From contig NZ_JACEHK010000008.1 in assembly GCF_025377685.1 (NCBI RefSeq), forward strand, positions 124,001-188,000: a DNA stretch of 64,000 nucleotides, given 5' to 3'. Positions 8,350 to 17,846 of the stretch are shown here, piece after piece. Numbering within the stretch: position 1 is the stretch's first letter; every line of letters starts with the position of its first letter. The stretch comes from Anaerobacillus sp. CMMVII (GTDB taxonomy: Bacteria > Bacillota > Bacilli > Bacillales > Anaerobacillaceae). The translations under genes and the position numbers were made by a program. Under the pieces are notes generated by a model. The model was given only the letters and a program-made list of their open reading frames with translations. It was not told where the DNA came from and did not search any database.

Positions 8350-8383
8350 ACCGAGCTTGGTTGATAACCAAGCTCGGTTTTAT
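8350..8383. terminator. Bidirectional terminator between cheX-like and lipase genes
   Basis: A perfect 13-bp GC-containing stem (8350-8362 with 8366-8378), 3-base loop, then TTTT. It separates convergent genes. Confidence 0.85.
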
Positions 8384-8387
8384 GATT

Positions 8388-9134
8388 TTATTCATTTGGA
8401 GAGTCCGAAACCAACCGTTGGATTCCTTTTTTGTAGGTAGTAAGGGCATGATTATTCCGTATTGATCCAGCTTGGAGTGAAAATTTTACTTGCTTAGGAA
8501 CATGTTGATAATTCCAACTACGTTTTGTAAAAGGACAATAAATTTTTTGTGGTGGAAGCATGGGAATGATGTCATGACTATTGATAAAGCGAATACAATC
8601 AGGCACTCTTGTAGAAAATCGGTGAGTGAATTCTTTATTTCCTACCCGGGGACTTGCGTAATTATACATCGTAACCTTTGGGAAATGGCCGTTTTCAACC
8701 ACATCCATAGCGTGTAGTGTTGCTAACGCTCCCCCTAAACTGTGACCTGTAATATAGAGCCGCTTGTACGGAGCAATTCTCGCATATGTTTTAAATATTT
8801 CTTCACGACATGATTGGTAGATAGATAAAAACCCATGGTGGATTAGCCCCTTACTTTCGGAATAGGGAAATATGTCTTGAAATGCCTCTGCGTCAGCGAT
8901 CCAATCAGGATCTGAGAGAGTTCCACGAAATGCAATAACAACACAATCCCAGGTTTCTAAGATGAAACCAAACCACTCTTCACGGCCGAATGCCATTCCT
9001 TTAAAAGATTTTACAAGCTTCACACCAAATGGTACTTGAAAACGTCCATTGTTCTCATACTGTTCATAGGTTAGGTTACACATGTGGATTAAGTGCATAG
9101 CTAATCCTTTATTAAAGTGAGGGTTTTTAGTCAA
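8388..9134 (-). CDS. Class 3 lipase family protein (alpha/beta hydrolase)
   Basis: The protein has the lipase nucleophile elbow ITGHSLGGALA, the acid residue in INSHDIIPMLPP and a C-terminal His in RNNHALTTY, the triad order of fungal-type class 3 lipases. No signal peptide is visible, so it may act in the cytoplasm on acyl esters. I place the start at the TTG ending at 9134, which is nine bases after AAGGAG; an in-frame TTG at 9143 directly abuts that sequence and is too close. It is convergent with the CheY-CheX operon. Confidence 0.85.
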   Translation of the reverse strand: MTKNPHFNKGLAMHLIHMCNLTYEQYENNGRFQVPFGVKLVKSFKGMAFGREEWFGFILETWDCVVIAFRGTLSDPDWIADAEAFQDIFPYSESKGLIHHGFLSIYQSCREEIFKTYARIAPYKRLYITGHSLGGALATLHAMDVVENGHFPKVTMYNYASPRVGNKEFTHRFSTRVPDCIRFINSHDIIPMLPPQKIYCPFTKRSWNYQHVPKQVKFSLQAGSIRNNHALTTYKKGIQRLVSDSPNE

Positions 9135-9564
9135 TGGAGCCAACTCCTTGAGACATTTTTGATATCATATTCAAAGTGATGAAATATAGTGATATATTTT
9201 GAAGTAGGTCATAGTTACATAAGTAAAACTTTAAACGTCTATTTGCTCGCTTTCTTTGCTAACAACCGTTGAAAGATTTGTAAAACGGATAGGATAGGAG
9301 GAGCCTAACTCTTGATATGTGAATCGATTGACAAGTTTACGCTTTAGGTTTAGCAATTTGTCCTTCGAGTAAGTTAGGAGCCACCTGCTTCAAATAGTGA
9401 AGTCGTTAACTAATTTGCTCGGTACACAAAAAACTTTTTATTGATGATAACTATTAAAATTAGATAGGACAGTAAAAATCGCGTTTGTACAATCTCATTT
9501 TTCTGAACAGTTTAGCGCTAAAACAAGACTCAATTCATAAGATGTAAAAATAGGAGGGGATATT
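9135..9564. other. 430-bp intergenic region, nothing assigned
   Basis: Between the divergent lipase and YccF genes. I see AT-rich sequence with a GGAGGAG stretch near 9297 not followed by a convincing reading frame, and no clear hairpin or repeat. Confidence 0.5.
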
Positions 9565-9945
9565 TTGGCTTTTATAGGAAATGTATTATGGTTTATTTTT
9601 GGTGGTGGCCTTGTTTCTTGTATCCTGTGGTTCTTATTTGGGGTACTCATGGCAATTACGATTGTTGGGATTCCTTTTGCCAAGGCAGCTTTTACGATCG
9701 CACGTTTTTCAGCCTTTCCCTTTGGTAAGCAATTAGTGGATGTTCGAACACTTGGGGGGACTAGAATTTTCGGAACAGGTTTGGCAAACTTTCTCTGGAT
9801 TATTTTAGCAGGGGTATGGCTGTTCATCGCGCATTTAACTGCGGGAATTGCTAGCTGTCTAACAATCATTGGAATTCCTTTTGGACTCGCTCACTTTAAG
9901 CTAGCCTTTATCTCGTTTGCTCCTCTAGGGAAAAGGGTTGTTTAG
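9565..9945 (+). CDS. YccF domain-containing membrane protein
   Basis: The 126-residue product contains two YccF (DUF307) modules, recognised by the repeated ITIVGIPFAKAAF...FPFGKQ and LTIIGIPFGLAHFKLAFISFAPLGK segments, each next to a hydrophobic helix. Family members are inner-membrane proteins of unknown function. The TTG start at 9565 follows GGAGGGG. It stands alone between long AT-rich spacers. Confidence 0.85.
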   Translation: MAFIGNVLWFIFGGGLVSCILWFLFGVLMAITIVGIPFAKAAFTIARFSAFPFGKQLVDVRTLGGTRIFGTGLANFLWIILAGVWLFIAHLTAGIASCLTIIGIPFGLAHFKLAFISFAPLGKRVV

Positions 9946-10225
9946 GTTTTAACTTGTCTTTTGTTGATATCACGTTAACAATAGGTTCTTTAACTTAATT
10001 GATGAAAAGTACATTCTTCATTGGGGTCGTTTTAATCGTTTGTTCGTTTGTTGTACACATTCTTTATCAAGTTTAACTTGATATTAAGTGTTGAGCCCTA
10101 AAGCTTAAACTTTTAATTATTGGAATAAAGTCAATTCTAGTTAGATTGGATAAATATGGAATGCTCAACAATTAAGAAGATAGGCATAATAAACATGTAA
10201 AACTTTGAAAGGGTGGAATGTTTAT

Positions 10226-10888
10226 ATGTCATTAGAATGGTTTGATCGAGTATGTAGCGAAATGCAAGATAACTTAGAATCGATTTGTGAGGATTATGAT
10301 GAAATAGGACATATGCGGATTGACAGAGCTGCTAAACACCCAAAGATTGAATTTTATGTCGAGTTCGAGGACGATGACCGTGAAGTTTTCTGTACATTGT
10401 TTTTCGACCCCCACAATGAAGAATTTTATATGGAAGAGTTTGATTTAACCTTGGGGGAAACGTACCGCCAAATTCTTCCCGACATCGAAGAAATTCTTGA
10501 TGCAGTTCATGAAGTATTCCATAATTTCATGGATACAGAAGTTGAAGATGAAGACGATGATGAAATGGATGATGAAGAAATTTTCGAAGAGGATGATGAG
10601 CAAGTATTTACAGATGGCGGGGAGTATGATGTTGTAGTTGATGTTGAATGGACAACTCCTGAGGTATTAGCCTATTCATACTTAGATGAGGTAGAAGTAA
10701 CTTATAGATTTGGAGTTGTAACTGAAACAGGTGATGGCATCCTTCACCGCGTCAACCGCATTTTTACAGATGACAACGAAACCATTGAAGACGAAACTAA
10801 TTTCATCTTTAGTAAGGAAGAAGCAGGAGCTATTATTGAGTTAATTGAAAATAACATGGATGCTATGGAAGGCTTTGATCCTTCTTAA
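10226..10888 (+). CDS. Acidic hypothetical protein
   Basis: The 220-residue product is strongly acidic, with a run of Asp/Glu around residues 110-130 that probably links two folded halves; both halves have alternating strand-like acidic segments ending in EEILDAVHEVFHNF and AGAIIELIENNMDAMEGF. There is no membrane helix or signal peptide, so it is probably cytoplasmic. The start at 10226 is chosen because GGGTGG lies nine bases before it. I do not recognise a named family. A terminator follows. Confidence 0.6.
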   Translation: MSLEWFDRVCSEMQDNLESICEDYDEIGHMRIDRAAKHPKIEFYVEFEDDDREVFCTLFFDPHNEEFYMEEFDLTLGETYRQILPDIEEILDAVHEVFHNFMDTEVEDEDDDEMDDEEIFEEDDEQVFTDGGEYDVVVDVEWTTPEVLAYSYLDEVEVTYRFGVVTETGDGILHRVNRIFTDDNETIEDETNFIFSKEEAGAIIELIENNMDAMEGFDPS

Positions 10889-10942
10889 TAGTTTAGAGTG
10901 TAGAGTTTTGAGTTGTTGAAAGCACAATTCGATGCTGCTGTG

Positions 10943-10977
10943 AAAGAGCCTCTTATGTAGAGAGGCTCTTTTTATAG
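10943..10977 (+). terminator. Rho-independent terminator after the acidic protein gene
   Basis: An 11-bp stem AAAGAGCCTCT / AGAGGCTCTTT around a 7-base loop, then TTT. Confidence 0.8.
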
Positions 10978-11156
10978 TAGTACGTTGAATTCTCTCAGAG
11001 AAAACTCAGCATTCAAAACTCTAAACTTAAAAAAGGATATTATTTGAATATTTCTGCGATTAGATTTAAACTTATAGAAAAAGTTATACATATAGATTTA
11101 AATGATGAAATTCATTAGAAATGAAGTTATTCTGAAAGACTTCTCTGGGGGAGCTT

Positions 11157-12884
11157 ATGTTAAAAGTACTTTCGTTCTTAAAACCTTATAAAAATCCTAT
11201 TTATATTGCATTATTCCTCATGCTTGTAGAATTATTTGTTGAGCTATGGCACCCGTTATTAATGGCAAAAATTATTGATGAAGGAATTCTAAAAAATGAC
11301 CTCTCAGTAGTAATGCTATGGGGTGGTGTAATGCTTGGCTTATCAATGATCGGTTTTGCAGCAGGGATAGTGAATTCTTTTTACTCTGCCCGTGTTAGTC
11401 AAGGCTTTGGCTATGATATTCGAAAGAGCTTGTTTGATAAAATTCAAATGTTTTCATTTGCTAATTTAAATCGATTTCCAACTTCCTCTTTAATCACAAG
11501 GTTAACGAACGATGTCAGTCAGGTTCAGGGTCTAGTCTTTATGGGTCTTCGTATTATGGCTCGGGCACCTCTACTTGTGATTGGTGGAGTTGTAATGGCG
11601 TTAATTGTAAATTGGAAGCTTGCTTTAATTTTAGTTGTTACGATGCCGTTATTATTTATCTTCATGGTTTGGTTAATGGGTCGAGGAGTAACGCTATTTC
11701 GTGAGGTTCAGGATAAATTAGACTCAGTAAACAGTGTGATGCGAGAAAATTTGACAGGTATGCGTCTAATCAAAGCTTTTTTAAGAAAAAATCACGAACA
11801 AAATCGGTTTGCTAAGTCAAGTCAAGAATTAAAAGATAATACAATAGGTGCCTTGAGATTAATAGAATTAACGATGCCTGTACTGTTGTTAGTTATGAAC
11901 ATCAGCATTTTATTTGTTTTGTGGTTTGGTAGCTTTCAGGTAAACACGGGTGAAGCCAATATTGGTGAAATCGTTGCGTTAGTCAATTATGCTACGCGAA
12001 TTATGTTTGCTTTCTCGGTTTTCTCTTTTATTTTGATGAACCTAGCTCGTGCGAAAGCTTCTTCTAGTAGGATAGAAGAAGTCCTTGAAGCGGATATTGA
12101 CCTAGTCGACGCTGATGAGTTATTACCAGATGAAAAATTTGTCGGGAACGTAAAGTTTGATCAGGTTTCCTTCCAGTATCCTGATACTGATGTAGAGGTG
12201 TTAAGTGATATAAGCTTTGAAGTAAAGCAAGGAGAAACCGTTGCGCTTCTTGGAGCGACTGGTTCTGGAAAAACATCGTTATTGCAGTTAATTCCTAGAC
12301 TTTACGATGCAACTGGTGGGGTTATTACCATTGATAATCTTGAGATAAAACAATTAAAGTTAACTCATTTACGGAATCAAATTGGATTTGTACCACAGGA
12401 AGCGCGACTTTTTTCAGGTTCAGTGCGCGAGAATATCTGTTGGGGAAAAGAAAATGCCACAATGGAAGAGATCATTGAAGCTGCAAAAGCTGCTCAAATC
12501 CATGACACAATAGTTAAACTTCCTAATCAATACGATACAATTATCGGACAAAGGGGAGTCAATCTCTCAGGTGGACAAAAACAGCGCTTGTCAATTGCAA
12601 GAGCCCTCATCCGTAAGCCGAAAATCTTATTGCTAGATGATAGTACAAGTGCCTTAGATTTAAAAACAGAAGGAAAGATACTTGAAGCAATCAACCAACT
12701 TTCATGTACAACTTTTATTATTACACAAAAAATAAGTACGGTTATGGTTGCTGATAAGATTTTACTCCTTGAAGATGGAAGGGTAATCGGTGAAGGGGAT
12801 CATCAATTATTATTAGAAACTAGTTCAATGTATCAAAAAATTTATCATTCTCAACAACATGAGGAGGTGGTAAGCAATGGCTAG
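11157..12884 (+). CDS. Heterodimeric ABC exporter, subunit with degenerate catalytic residues
   Basis: The 575-residue product has six membrane helices (about 1-310) fused to an ATPase domain. The P-loop is GATGSGKTS and the signature NLSGGQKQRLS is canonical, but Walker B ends DDSTSALD (Asp for the catalytic Glu) and the switch position is Gln (IITQKIS) instead of His. This is the known asymmetry of heterodimeric type IV exporters such as YfiBC or BmrCD, where one site is degenerate; the length fits a YfiB-like subunit. It exports hydrophobic compounds or lipids; substrate unknown. The partner gene overlaps its end by eight bases. Confidence 0.9.
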   Translation: MLKVLSFLKPYKNPIYIALFLMLVELFVELWHPLLMAKIIDEGILKNDLSVVMLWGGVMLGLSMIGFAAGIVNSFYSARVSQGFGYDIRKSLFDKIQMFSFANLNRFPTSSLITRLTNDVSQVQGLVFMGLRIMARAPLLVIGGVVMALIVNWKLALILVVTMPLLFIFMVWLMGRGVTLFREVQDKLDSVNSVMRENLTGMRLIKAFLRKNHEQNRFAKSSQELKDNTIGALRLIELTMPVLLLVMNISILFVLWFGSFQVNTGEANIGEIVALVNYATRIMFAFSVFSFILMNLARAKASSSRIEEVLEADIDLVDADELLPDEKFVGNVKFDQVSFQYPDTDVEVLSDISFEVKQGETVALLGATGSGKTSLLQLIPRLYDATGGVITIDNLEIKQLKLTHLRNQIGFVPQEARLFSGSVRENICWGKENATMEEIIEAAKAAQIHDTIVKLPNQYDTIIGQRGVNLSGGQKQRLSIARALIRKPKILLLDDSTSALDLKTEGKILEAINQLSCTTFIITQKISTVMVADKILLLEDGRVIGEGDHQLLLETSSMYQKIYHSQQHEEVVSNG

Positions 12885-14661
12885 ACATGCTACTTCTACC
12901 AACAAAGCGAAACCACCGAAATCAAAAGATGTATGGGGGACAATTAAGCGAATTTGGGTCTACTTATCGGAGAAGAAGGCGCTAATATCTCTTGTATTAT
13001 TTTTAGTTTTGATAAGTGTCGTGTTATCTTTGTTAGGACCATATTTAATTGGCTTTGCTTTTGATGAGTATATTGAAACTCGCAATTCCGAAGGCTTATT
13101 AAAGTTATTAGTATTTCTTTCCCTAATTTATATTGTAAACTCGATTGCTATCTGGCTATATAACTATTTGATGATTAGTATTGCACAAAACACGGTTTAT
13201 CGAATGCGTAGGCATTTATTCCGCCATCTTCATCGTTTACCAATTAGTTATTTTGACAGGAAGCAACATGGAGAACTGATGAGTAGGCTAACAAATGATA
13301 TGGAAAATGTCAGTCGTACGTTGAACAGTTCGGTCATTCAAGTTTTTTCTAGTGTTCTGACGCTTTTCGGAACGGTTGCCTTTATGATTTACCTTAGTCC
13401 TTTGTTTACGTTAATAACGTTGACAATTATTCCGTTATTATATTTTGGAATGAAGTGGATCACAACGAGAACGCGAAAATATTTTCGTGAACAACAACGT
13501 AATTTAGGCGATATGAATGGGTATATTGAAGAAACGATTTCGGGGCAAAGCGTAGTAAAGACTTTTTCACAAGAAGAGAAGGTTATCAAGCAATTTATGG
13601 AGAGAAATGAACGCCTGAAAAATTCCGGTTATTATGCACAAGCATATTCAGGCTTTATACCAAAACTCATGAATGTCTTAAATAACTTAAGTTTTACAAT
13701 CATCGCGTTTGCAGGTGGGATCCTTGCGTTAAACGGTTTGGTTTCAATCGGAATTATCGTAACGTTTACTCAATTTTCAAGGCAATTTACGAGACCGTTA
13801 AATGATCTGGCAAACCAATACAATACACTACTTTCTGCGGTTGCGGGGGCTGAGCGAGTTTTTGAGGTTATTGATGAAGAAAAAGAAACCGATCAGGACA
13901 ATGCCATCGAGCTTCAAGATGTAAAGGGAGACGTCGAGTTTAGTCACGTATCATTTTCTTATGAAAAAAGTGGGCAAACGATTCATGATGTGTCTTTTAA
14001 GGCGAAGGTTGGTGAAACGGTTGCCCTAGTTGGTCCGACCGGCGCTGGTAAGACAACGATTATTAATTTACTTAGTCGTTTTTATGATCCTGACCAAGGA
14101 ATTATTACAATTGACGGTAGAGATATGATGTCTATTACTCGTGAAAGTCTTAGACAGCATTTAGGTTTTGTGCTTCAGGACCCTTATTTATTTGAAGGTA
14201 CGATTCGTGAGAATATCAGGTACGGAAAGCTTGAAGCTACGGATGAAGAAGTAATAAAAGCTGCAAATTTTGCAAACGCTCATTCATTTATTGTAAAACT
14301 GCCAAAAGGTTACGATACCGTGTTATCACAAGACGGTGCTGGGATTAGTCAGGGCCAAAAACAACTTCTCTCCATCGCTAGGGCCATTCTTTCTCGACCG
14401 AAAATATTAATTTTGGATGAAGCTACAAGTAGTATTGATACTATCACAGAGATAAAAATTCAAGAAGCACTTACTAGGCTTATGGCTGGCCGTACCAGTT
14501 TTGTCATTGCCCATCGTCTGAATACCATTCAGCAGGCCGATCAAATTTTGGTGCTAAATGAAGGGGAAATTCTTGAAAAAGGAACGCACAATTCATTGAT
14601 GAAAAACAAAGGCTTTTATTATGAGCTATATCATGGTCATCTAAAAAATGATGCGATCTGA
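12877..14661 (+). CDS. Heterodimeric ABC exporter, catalytic subunit
   Basis: The 594-residue product has the same TMD-NBD layout. Its P-loop (GPTGAGKTT), Walker B (ILILDEATSSID, with the catalytic Glu) and switch His (VIAHRLNT) are canonical, while the signature is altered to GISQGQKQLLS. Together with the first subunit this gives one consensus ATP site (these Walker motifs plus the partner's LSGGQ) and one degenerate site. It is similar in size to YfiC. GAGGAGG precedes the ATG, which lies inside the end of the upstream gene, so expression is coupled. Confidence 0.92.
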   Translation: MARHATSTNKAKPPKSKDVWGTIKRIWVYLSEKKALISLVLFLVLISVVLSLLGPYLIGFAFDEYIETRNSEGLLKLLVFLSLIYIVNSIAIWLYNYLMISIAQNTVYRMRRHLFRHLHRLPISYFDRKQHGELMSRLTNDMENVSRTLNSSVIQVFSSVLTLFGTVAFMIYLSPLFTLITLTIIPLLYFGMKWITTRTRKYFREQQRNLGDMNGYIEETISGQSVVKTFSQEEKVIKQFMERNERLKNSGYYAQAYSGFIPKLMNVLNNLSFTIIAFAGGILALNGLVSIGIIVTFTQFSRQFTRPLNDLANQYNTLLSAVAGAERVFEVIDEEKETDQDNAIELQDVKGDVEFSHVSFSYEKSGQTIHDVSFKAKVGETVALVGPTGAGKTTIINLLSRFYDPDQGIITIDGRDMMSITRESLRQHLGFVLQDPYLFEGTIRENIRYGKLEATDEEVIKAANFANAHSFIVKLPKGYDTVLSQDGAGISQGQKQLLSIARAILSRPKILILDEATSSIDTITEIKIQEALTRLMAGRTSFVIAHRLNTIQQADQILVLNEGEILEKGTHNSLMKNKGFYYELYHGHLKNDAI

Positions 14662-14734
14662 CAGTCTCCGCTCAGGAGACTGTTTTTACAAGCTTAAAAA
14701 CGAGACTAAAGATAGAAAGTTGGATGAAATAGAT

Positions 14735-15172
14735 ATGTGGCAAACAAAAACATTCCTTGAATTAACCAATATAGAGCTATATCAAATTATGAAGGAACGA
14801 ATTAACATTTTTGTTGTTGAACAAAATTGTCCTTATCCTGAGTTAGACGACTTAGACCAAGAGTCGTACCATCTTTTTTATGAGGAAGAAGGGGAAATAA
14901 GAGCTTATTGTAGAATTCTGCCTAAGGCTTTGAAATACAACCAAGTATCAATTGGTAGAGTGATTGTTAAAGAAGCTTATCGACGGAAAGGAGTAGCCTC
15001 AGAGCTACTTCGTAACGCAATTCATTTTATCAATACAGAATTATCAGAAACAGCAATTAAAATTCAAGCTCAAGACCACTTACGAGATTTTTATGGATCA
15101 TTTGGCTTTAATCCGATATCAGAAACATACCTAGAGGACGGAATTCCTCATGTTGATATGCTAAAAAGCTAA
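14735..15172 (+). CDS. GNAT acetyltransferase, ElaA-like
   Basis: The 145-residue product has the ElaA-type N-terminus (a helix with R-x-N-I-FVVEQNCPYPELD), the acetyl-CoA-binding GRVIVKEAYRRKGVASELL loop and a C-terminal FYGSFGF strand. GNAT enzymes move acetyl from acetyl-CoA to an amine; the substrate is unknown. I prefer ATG 14735, where family similarity begins, although its ribosome-binding site is weak; a longer frame starts near 14648 but lacks similarity. It follows the exporter by about 70 bases and may share its transcript. Confidence 0.85.
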   Translation: MWQTKTFLELTNIELYQIMKERINIFVVEQNCPYPELDDLDQESYHLFYEEEGEIRAYCRILPKALKYNQVSIGRVIVKEAYRRKGVASELLRNAIHFINTELSETAIKIQAQDHLRDFYGSFGFNPISETYLEDGIPHVDMLKS

Positions 15173-15204
15173 ATTTCTACTAGAAAGCGAAGGTGGTTCG
15201 ATAA

Positions 15205-16254
15205 ATGGCTAGAACCAAAATGAGAGAACTTGGTATACAGATTGGTAAATTGCGTACTGGTGAAAAAAATTGTATTACCGATGTTAAAGGTGTTCGTGTT
15301 GGTCACGTAACTTTACAAAAGGATTTGCCAAATGGGGAAGCTATTCGTACTGGTGTCACAGCGATCTTACCACATAGTAGAAACGTGTTTCGGGAAAAGG
15401 TAATCGCAGCAAGTTACGTGATTAATGGTTTCGGTAAAACGACTGGACTCGTTCAAATCGATGAATTAGGGCAATTAGAATCACCGATAATGCTTACAAA
15501 TACATTCGGGGTACCAGCCGTGTCTCAAGGTACCTTGCAGTACATGATTCATCAGAGTCCCGAAATTGGTGATACAACTGGAACAATCAATGTTGTCGTC
15601 GGGGAATGTAATGACAGCTATCTAAATTCCATCCGCTTATTTCCGATTAAACCTGAACACGCAGTGGCAGCGATTGAAAAAGCGACAGACGAGCAAGCTG
15701 AAGAAGGGGCGGTTGGTGCAGGAACTGGGATGGTTTGCTTTGGGTTTAAGGGAGGGATTGGCTGTTCATCAAGGATGATTAACTTTGAAACAAAAACATA
15801 TACAATTGGTTGCCTTGTTCTATCAAATTTCGGCAAACAAGAAGATTTTCGTTATTGGCAAAACGAAGGATTAGAACAACCAACTGAGTATTTGACAGAT
15901 GGTTCAATCATCATCGTTCTGGCAACCGATGCACCATTGAGTGACCGTCAGCTGAAACGGATTGCTAAGCGAGCGACCATTGGCTTAGGAAGAACTGGAA
16001 GCCATATTAGCCATGGGAGTGGTGATATTGTTATTGTTTTTTCAACAGCAAAAACAATTGACCATTTTACGGATCGTTTTTTCGAGACAAAACTTGAGCT
16101 TAGGGAAGATACTACTTTGATGAACCAGGTGTTCGAGGCTGTATCAGATGTTACTGAAGAGGCAATCTTAAACTCCCTTACTAAGGCTAAGACGACCACT
16201 GGTCGAAAAGGGCGACTTGTAAAAGAACTGCCATATAAGTTTAACAACGATTAA
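15205..16254 (+). CDS. DmpA/BapA-type (family S58/P1) aminopeptidase
   Basis: The 349-residue protein starts with IGKLRTGEKNCITDVKGVRVGHVTL, the usual opening of DmpA-type peptidases, and has the glycine-rich segment GAVGAGTGMVCFGFKGGIGCSSR. In this Ntn-hydrolase family the chain cleaves itself just before a Ser in that region, and the freed Ser is the nucleophile; GC-SSR contains the candidate. Enzymes of this family release N-terminal amino acids from peptides or beta-peptides. AAGGTGG precedes the ATG. It is convergent with the glycosyltransferase gene. Confidence 0.85.
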   Translation: MARTKMRELGIQIGKLRTGEKNCITDVKGVRVGHVTLQKDLPNGEAIRTGVTAILPHSRNVFREKVIAASYVINGFGKTTGLVQIDELGQLESPIMLTNTFGVPAVSQGTLQYMIHQSPEIGDTTGTINVVVGECNDSYLNSIRLFPIKPEHAVAAIEKATDEQAEEGAVGAGTGMVCFGFKGGIGCSSRMINFETKTYTIGCLVLSNFGKQEDFRYWQNEGLEQPTEYLTDGSIIIVLATDAPLSDRQLKRIAKRATIGLGRTGSHISHGSGDIVIVFSTAKTIDHFTDRFFETKLELREDTTLMNQVFEAVSDVTEEAILNSLTKAKTTTGRKGRLVKELPYKFNND

Positions 16255-16298
16255 AATTCGTCCTAGCAATGTGATTCTATCTATCATCTTCTTTTTAC

Positions 16299-16472
16299 GG
16301 ACATTGGTTCCCTTATTTTGCTGTTTTTGCGATTTTTTGATTATTAGGGACATACGATCACTTATTTTGCCTAAAATCATCATAAATGACCATAAAAAGG
16401 TGGAATAGAGGAACGTATGTCCAAAAAATCCAATAAACATTATTTTTTGCAGAAATAGAGGAACGTACGTCC
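16299..16472. repeat. Cluster of four ~20-bp motif copies in both orientations
   Basis: Copies at 16403-16422 (GAATAGAGGAACGTATGTCC) and 16453-16472 (AAATAGAGGAACGTACGTCC) are direct. Related inverted copies lie at 16299-16320 (GGACATTGGTTCCCTTATTT...) and 16348-16370 (GGACATACGATCACTTATTT...). Inverted pairs could fold into long hairpins between the convergent peptidase and glycosyltransferase genes. No clear T-run terminator is present. Confidence 0.6.
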
Positions 16473-16495
16473 GCTTGATTTTAATTTTTTTATTA

Positions 16496-17643
16496 TTAAG
16501 TACCTTGCTGTTTTTTTAACTCCTTAAGCGAGTAAAACGTACCGCGCCAGACAATACCACCGCGCTTTATTGTTAAAAATGTAGCTCGAACAATGCAGTA
16601 AATGAAAAGTAGTGCAGAAAACGGGAAAACTATAAAGTATACTATTGCTCCTTTTGCCATTACATTTGCTGTTTGTTGATATACTAAAAAAAGCAGGAAT
16701 ATCGAAAGTAAGTATAGCACTTGAGTAACTCCATTTGTCAAAAACAGAGCAAGAAAGGGCCAAATTTGTGAAATGAAAATGCCACTTATTGCAAATAAGA
16801 CCATGAAGTAATTATAAAAAGACCAGCAAACGTGTTTTTTTCGAGTCCGATTATTGCCTCTCTTAATGAAGGATACCATTCCACATCTAAATGTGATTGT
16901 CCTTTCACAATCCGTTGCTTTCTCCCCATTTTTTTTATACTTACTCCAAGCATCAAATCATCGTCAGGGCGCATCGCAATATTTTGATGGGTACCAACGG
17001 CTTCGTAGGCTTCTCTAGATAAGAGATTGAAAGCACCTATTCCAATAGCGACTTTACTTTTATCATCATTTGCTTTCCATGGACGTTTAAAGTAAGAAAA
17101 TCCAAAAAGAAAAAATGTAACAAACGCCTTCGCCCAAAAAGGTTTAACACTCATGTCGGGTGTAAGTGTTAAATGATCAATGTTATTGTCAATAAAATAA
17201 GTGAGTGACTTTTCAATCGTATCTTCTTTAAAGTAAACATCGCCGTCAGTAAATAAAAGGTACTTTCCATTTGCTTTTAAATACCCCTGATATAGTGCAT
17301 GGTTTTTGCCTAGCCAACCATTAGGTAGGGTAGTAATGTGTATTGGTTTTACCCTATTATCAATTTTTGCTAAGTTCTCAATGAGTTCTGCGGTTTGATC
17401 CGTAGAGCGATCATTGACGACAATCCATTCAATATTTTTATACGTTTGTTTTAATTGAGATCGAAGACTACCTTCTATATGTTCTGCTTCATTTTTTGCC
17501 GCAACAACAATGGAAACTAACGGATTTCCAAGATAACTAATTGGTTGAACGTCGGCAAGACTATCTAGTTTTTTCATACCGATGTAGGAATCGATGAATA
17601 CAGCGAGCCAAAACAGACAAGTTATAATTGCTAGTATAAGCAT
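16496..17643 (-). pseudogene. Membrane glycosyltransferase family 2, frameshifted
   Basis: The restored ~382-residue protein has an N-terminal membrane helix, a GT-A domain (VSIVVAAKNEAEHI, VNDRSTDQT, the FTDGDVYF metal motif, RPDDDLMLG and a W-x-PS segment) and C-terminal membrane helices. This layout matches CrtQ/CruC-like glycosyltransferases that decorate carotenoids or other lipids; substrate not determined. One base is missing in the A5 run 16816-16820 (coding-strand T run after FAGLF), so the last ~120 residues are out of frame. The start at 17643 is TTG/ATG-like and not certain. Confidence 0.8.
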
Positions 17644-17846
17644 GAGACAATCAACCCTTTTTTCTTCAAATTTTATATGCTTTTAGCCACAATCATCTTC
17701 TCAAAAGGCGAACAGAAAAACAACCATTTATTCCTTTCAATTTAACATAATAGTAAACTAGTGGAATGGAAACATTTGCATACTAACTATTCTAACTATT
17801 CTAGTATAATGAAAATAAAGATAATTTGAAATGAGGAGCGATTTTA

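Noticed and set aside
9290-9400. T-box or other riboswitch near GGAGGAGCC and TTAGGAGCC
   Set aside because: I could not fold a conserved aptamer or find a terminator before the next gene; the similarity is only a short repeated word.
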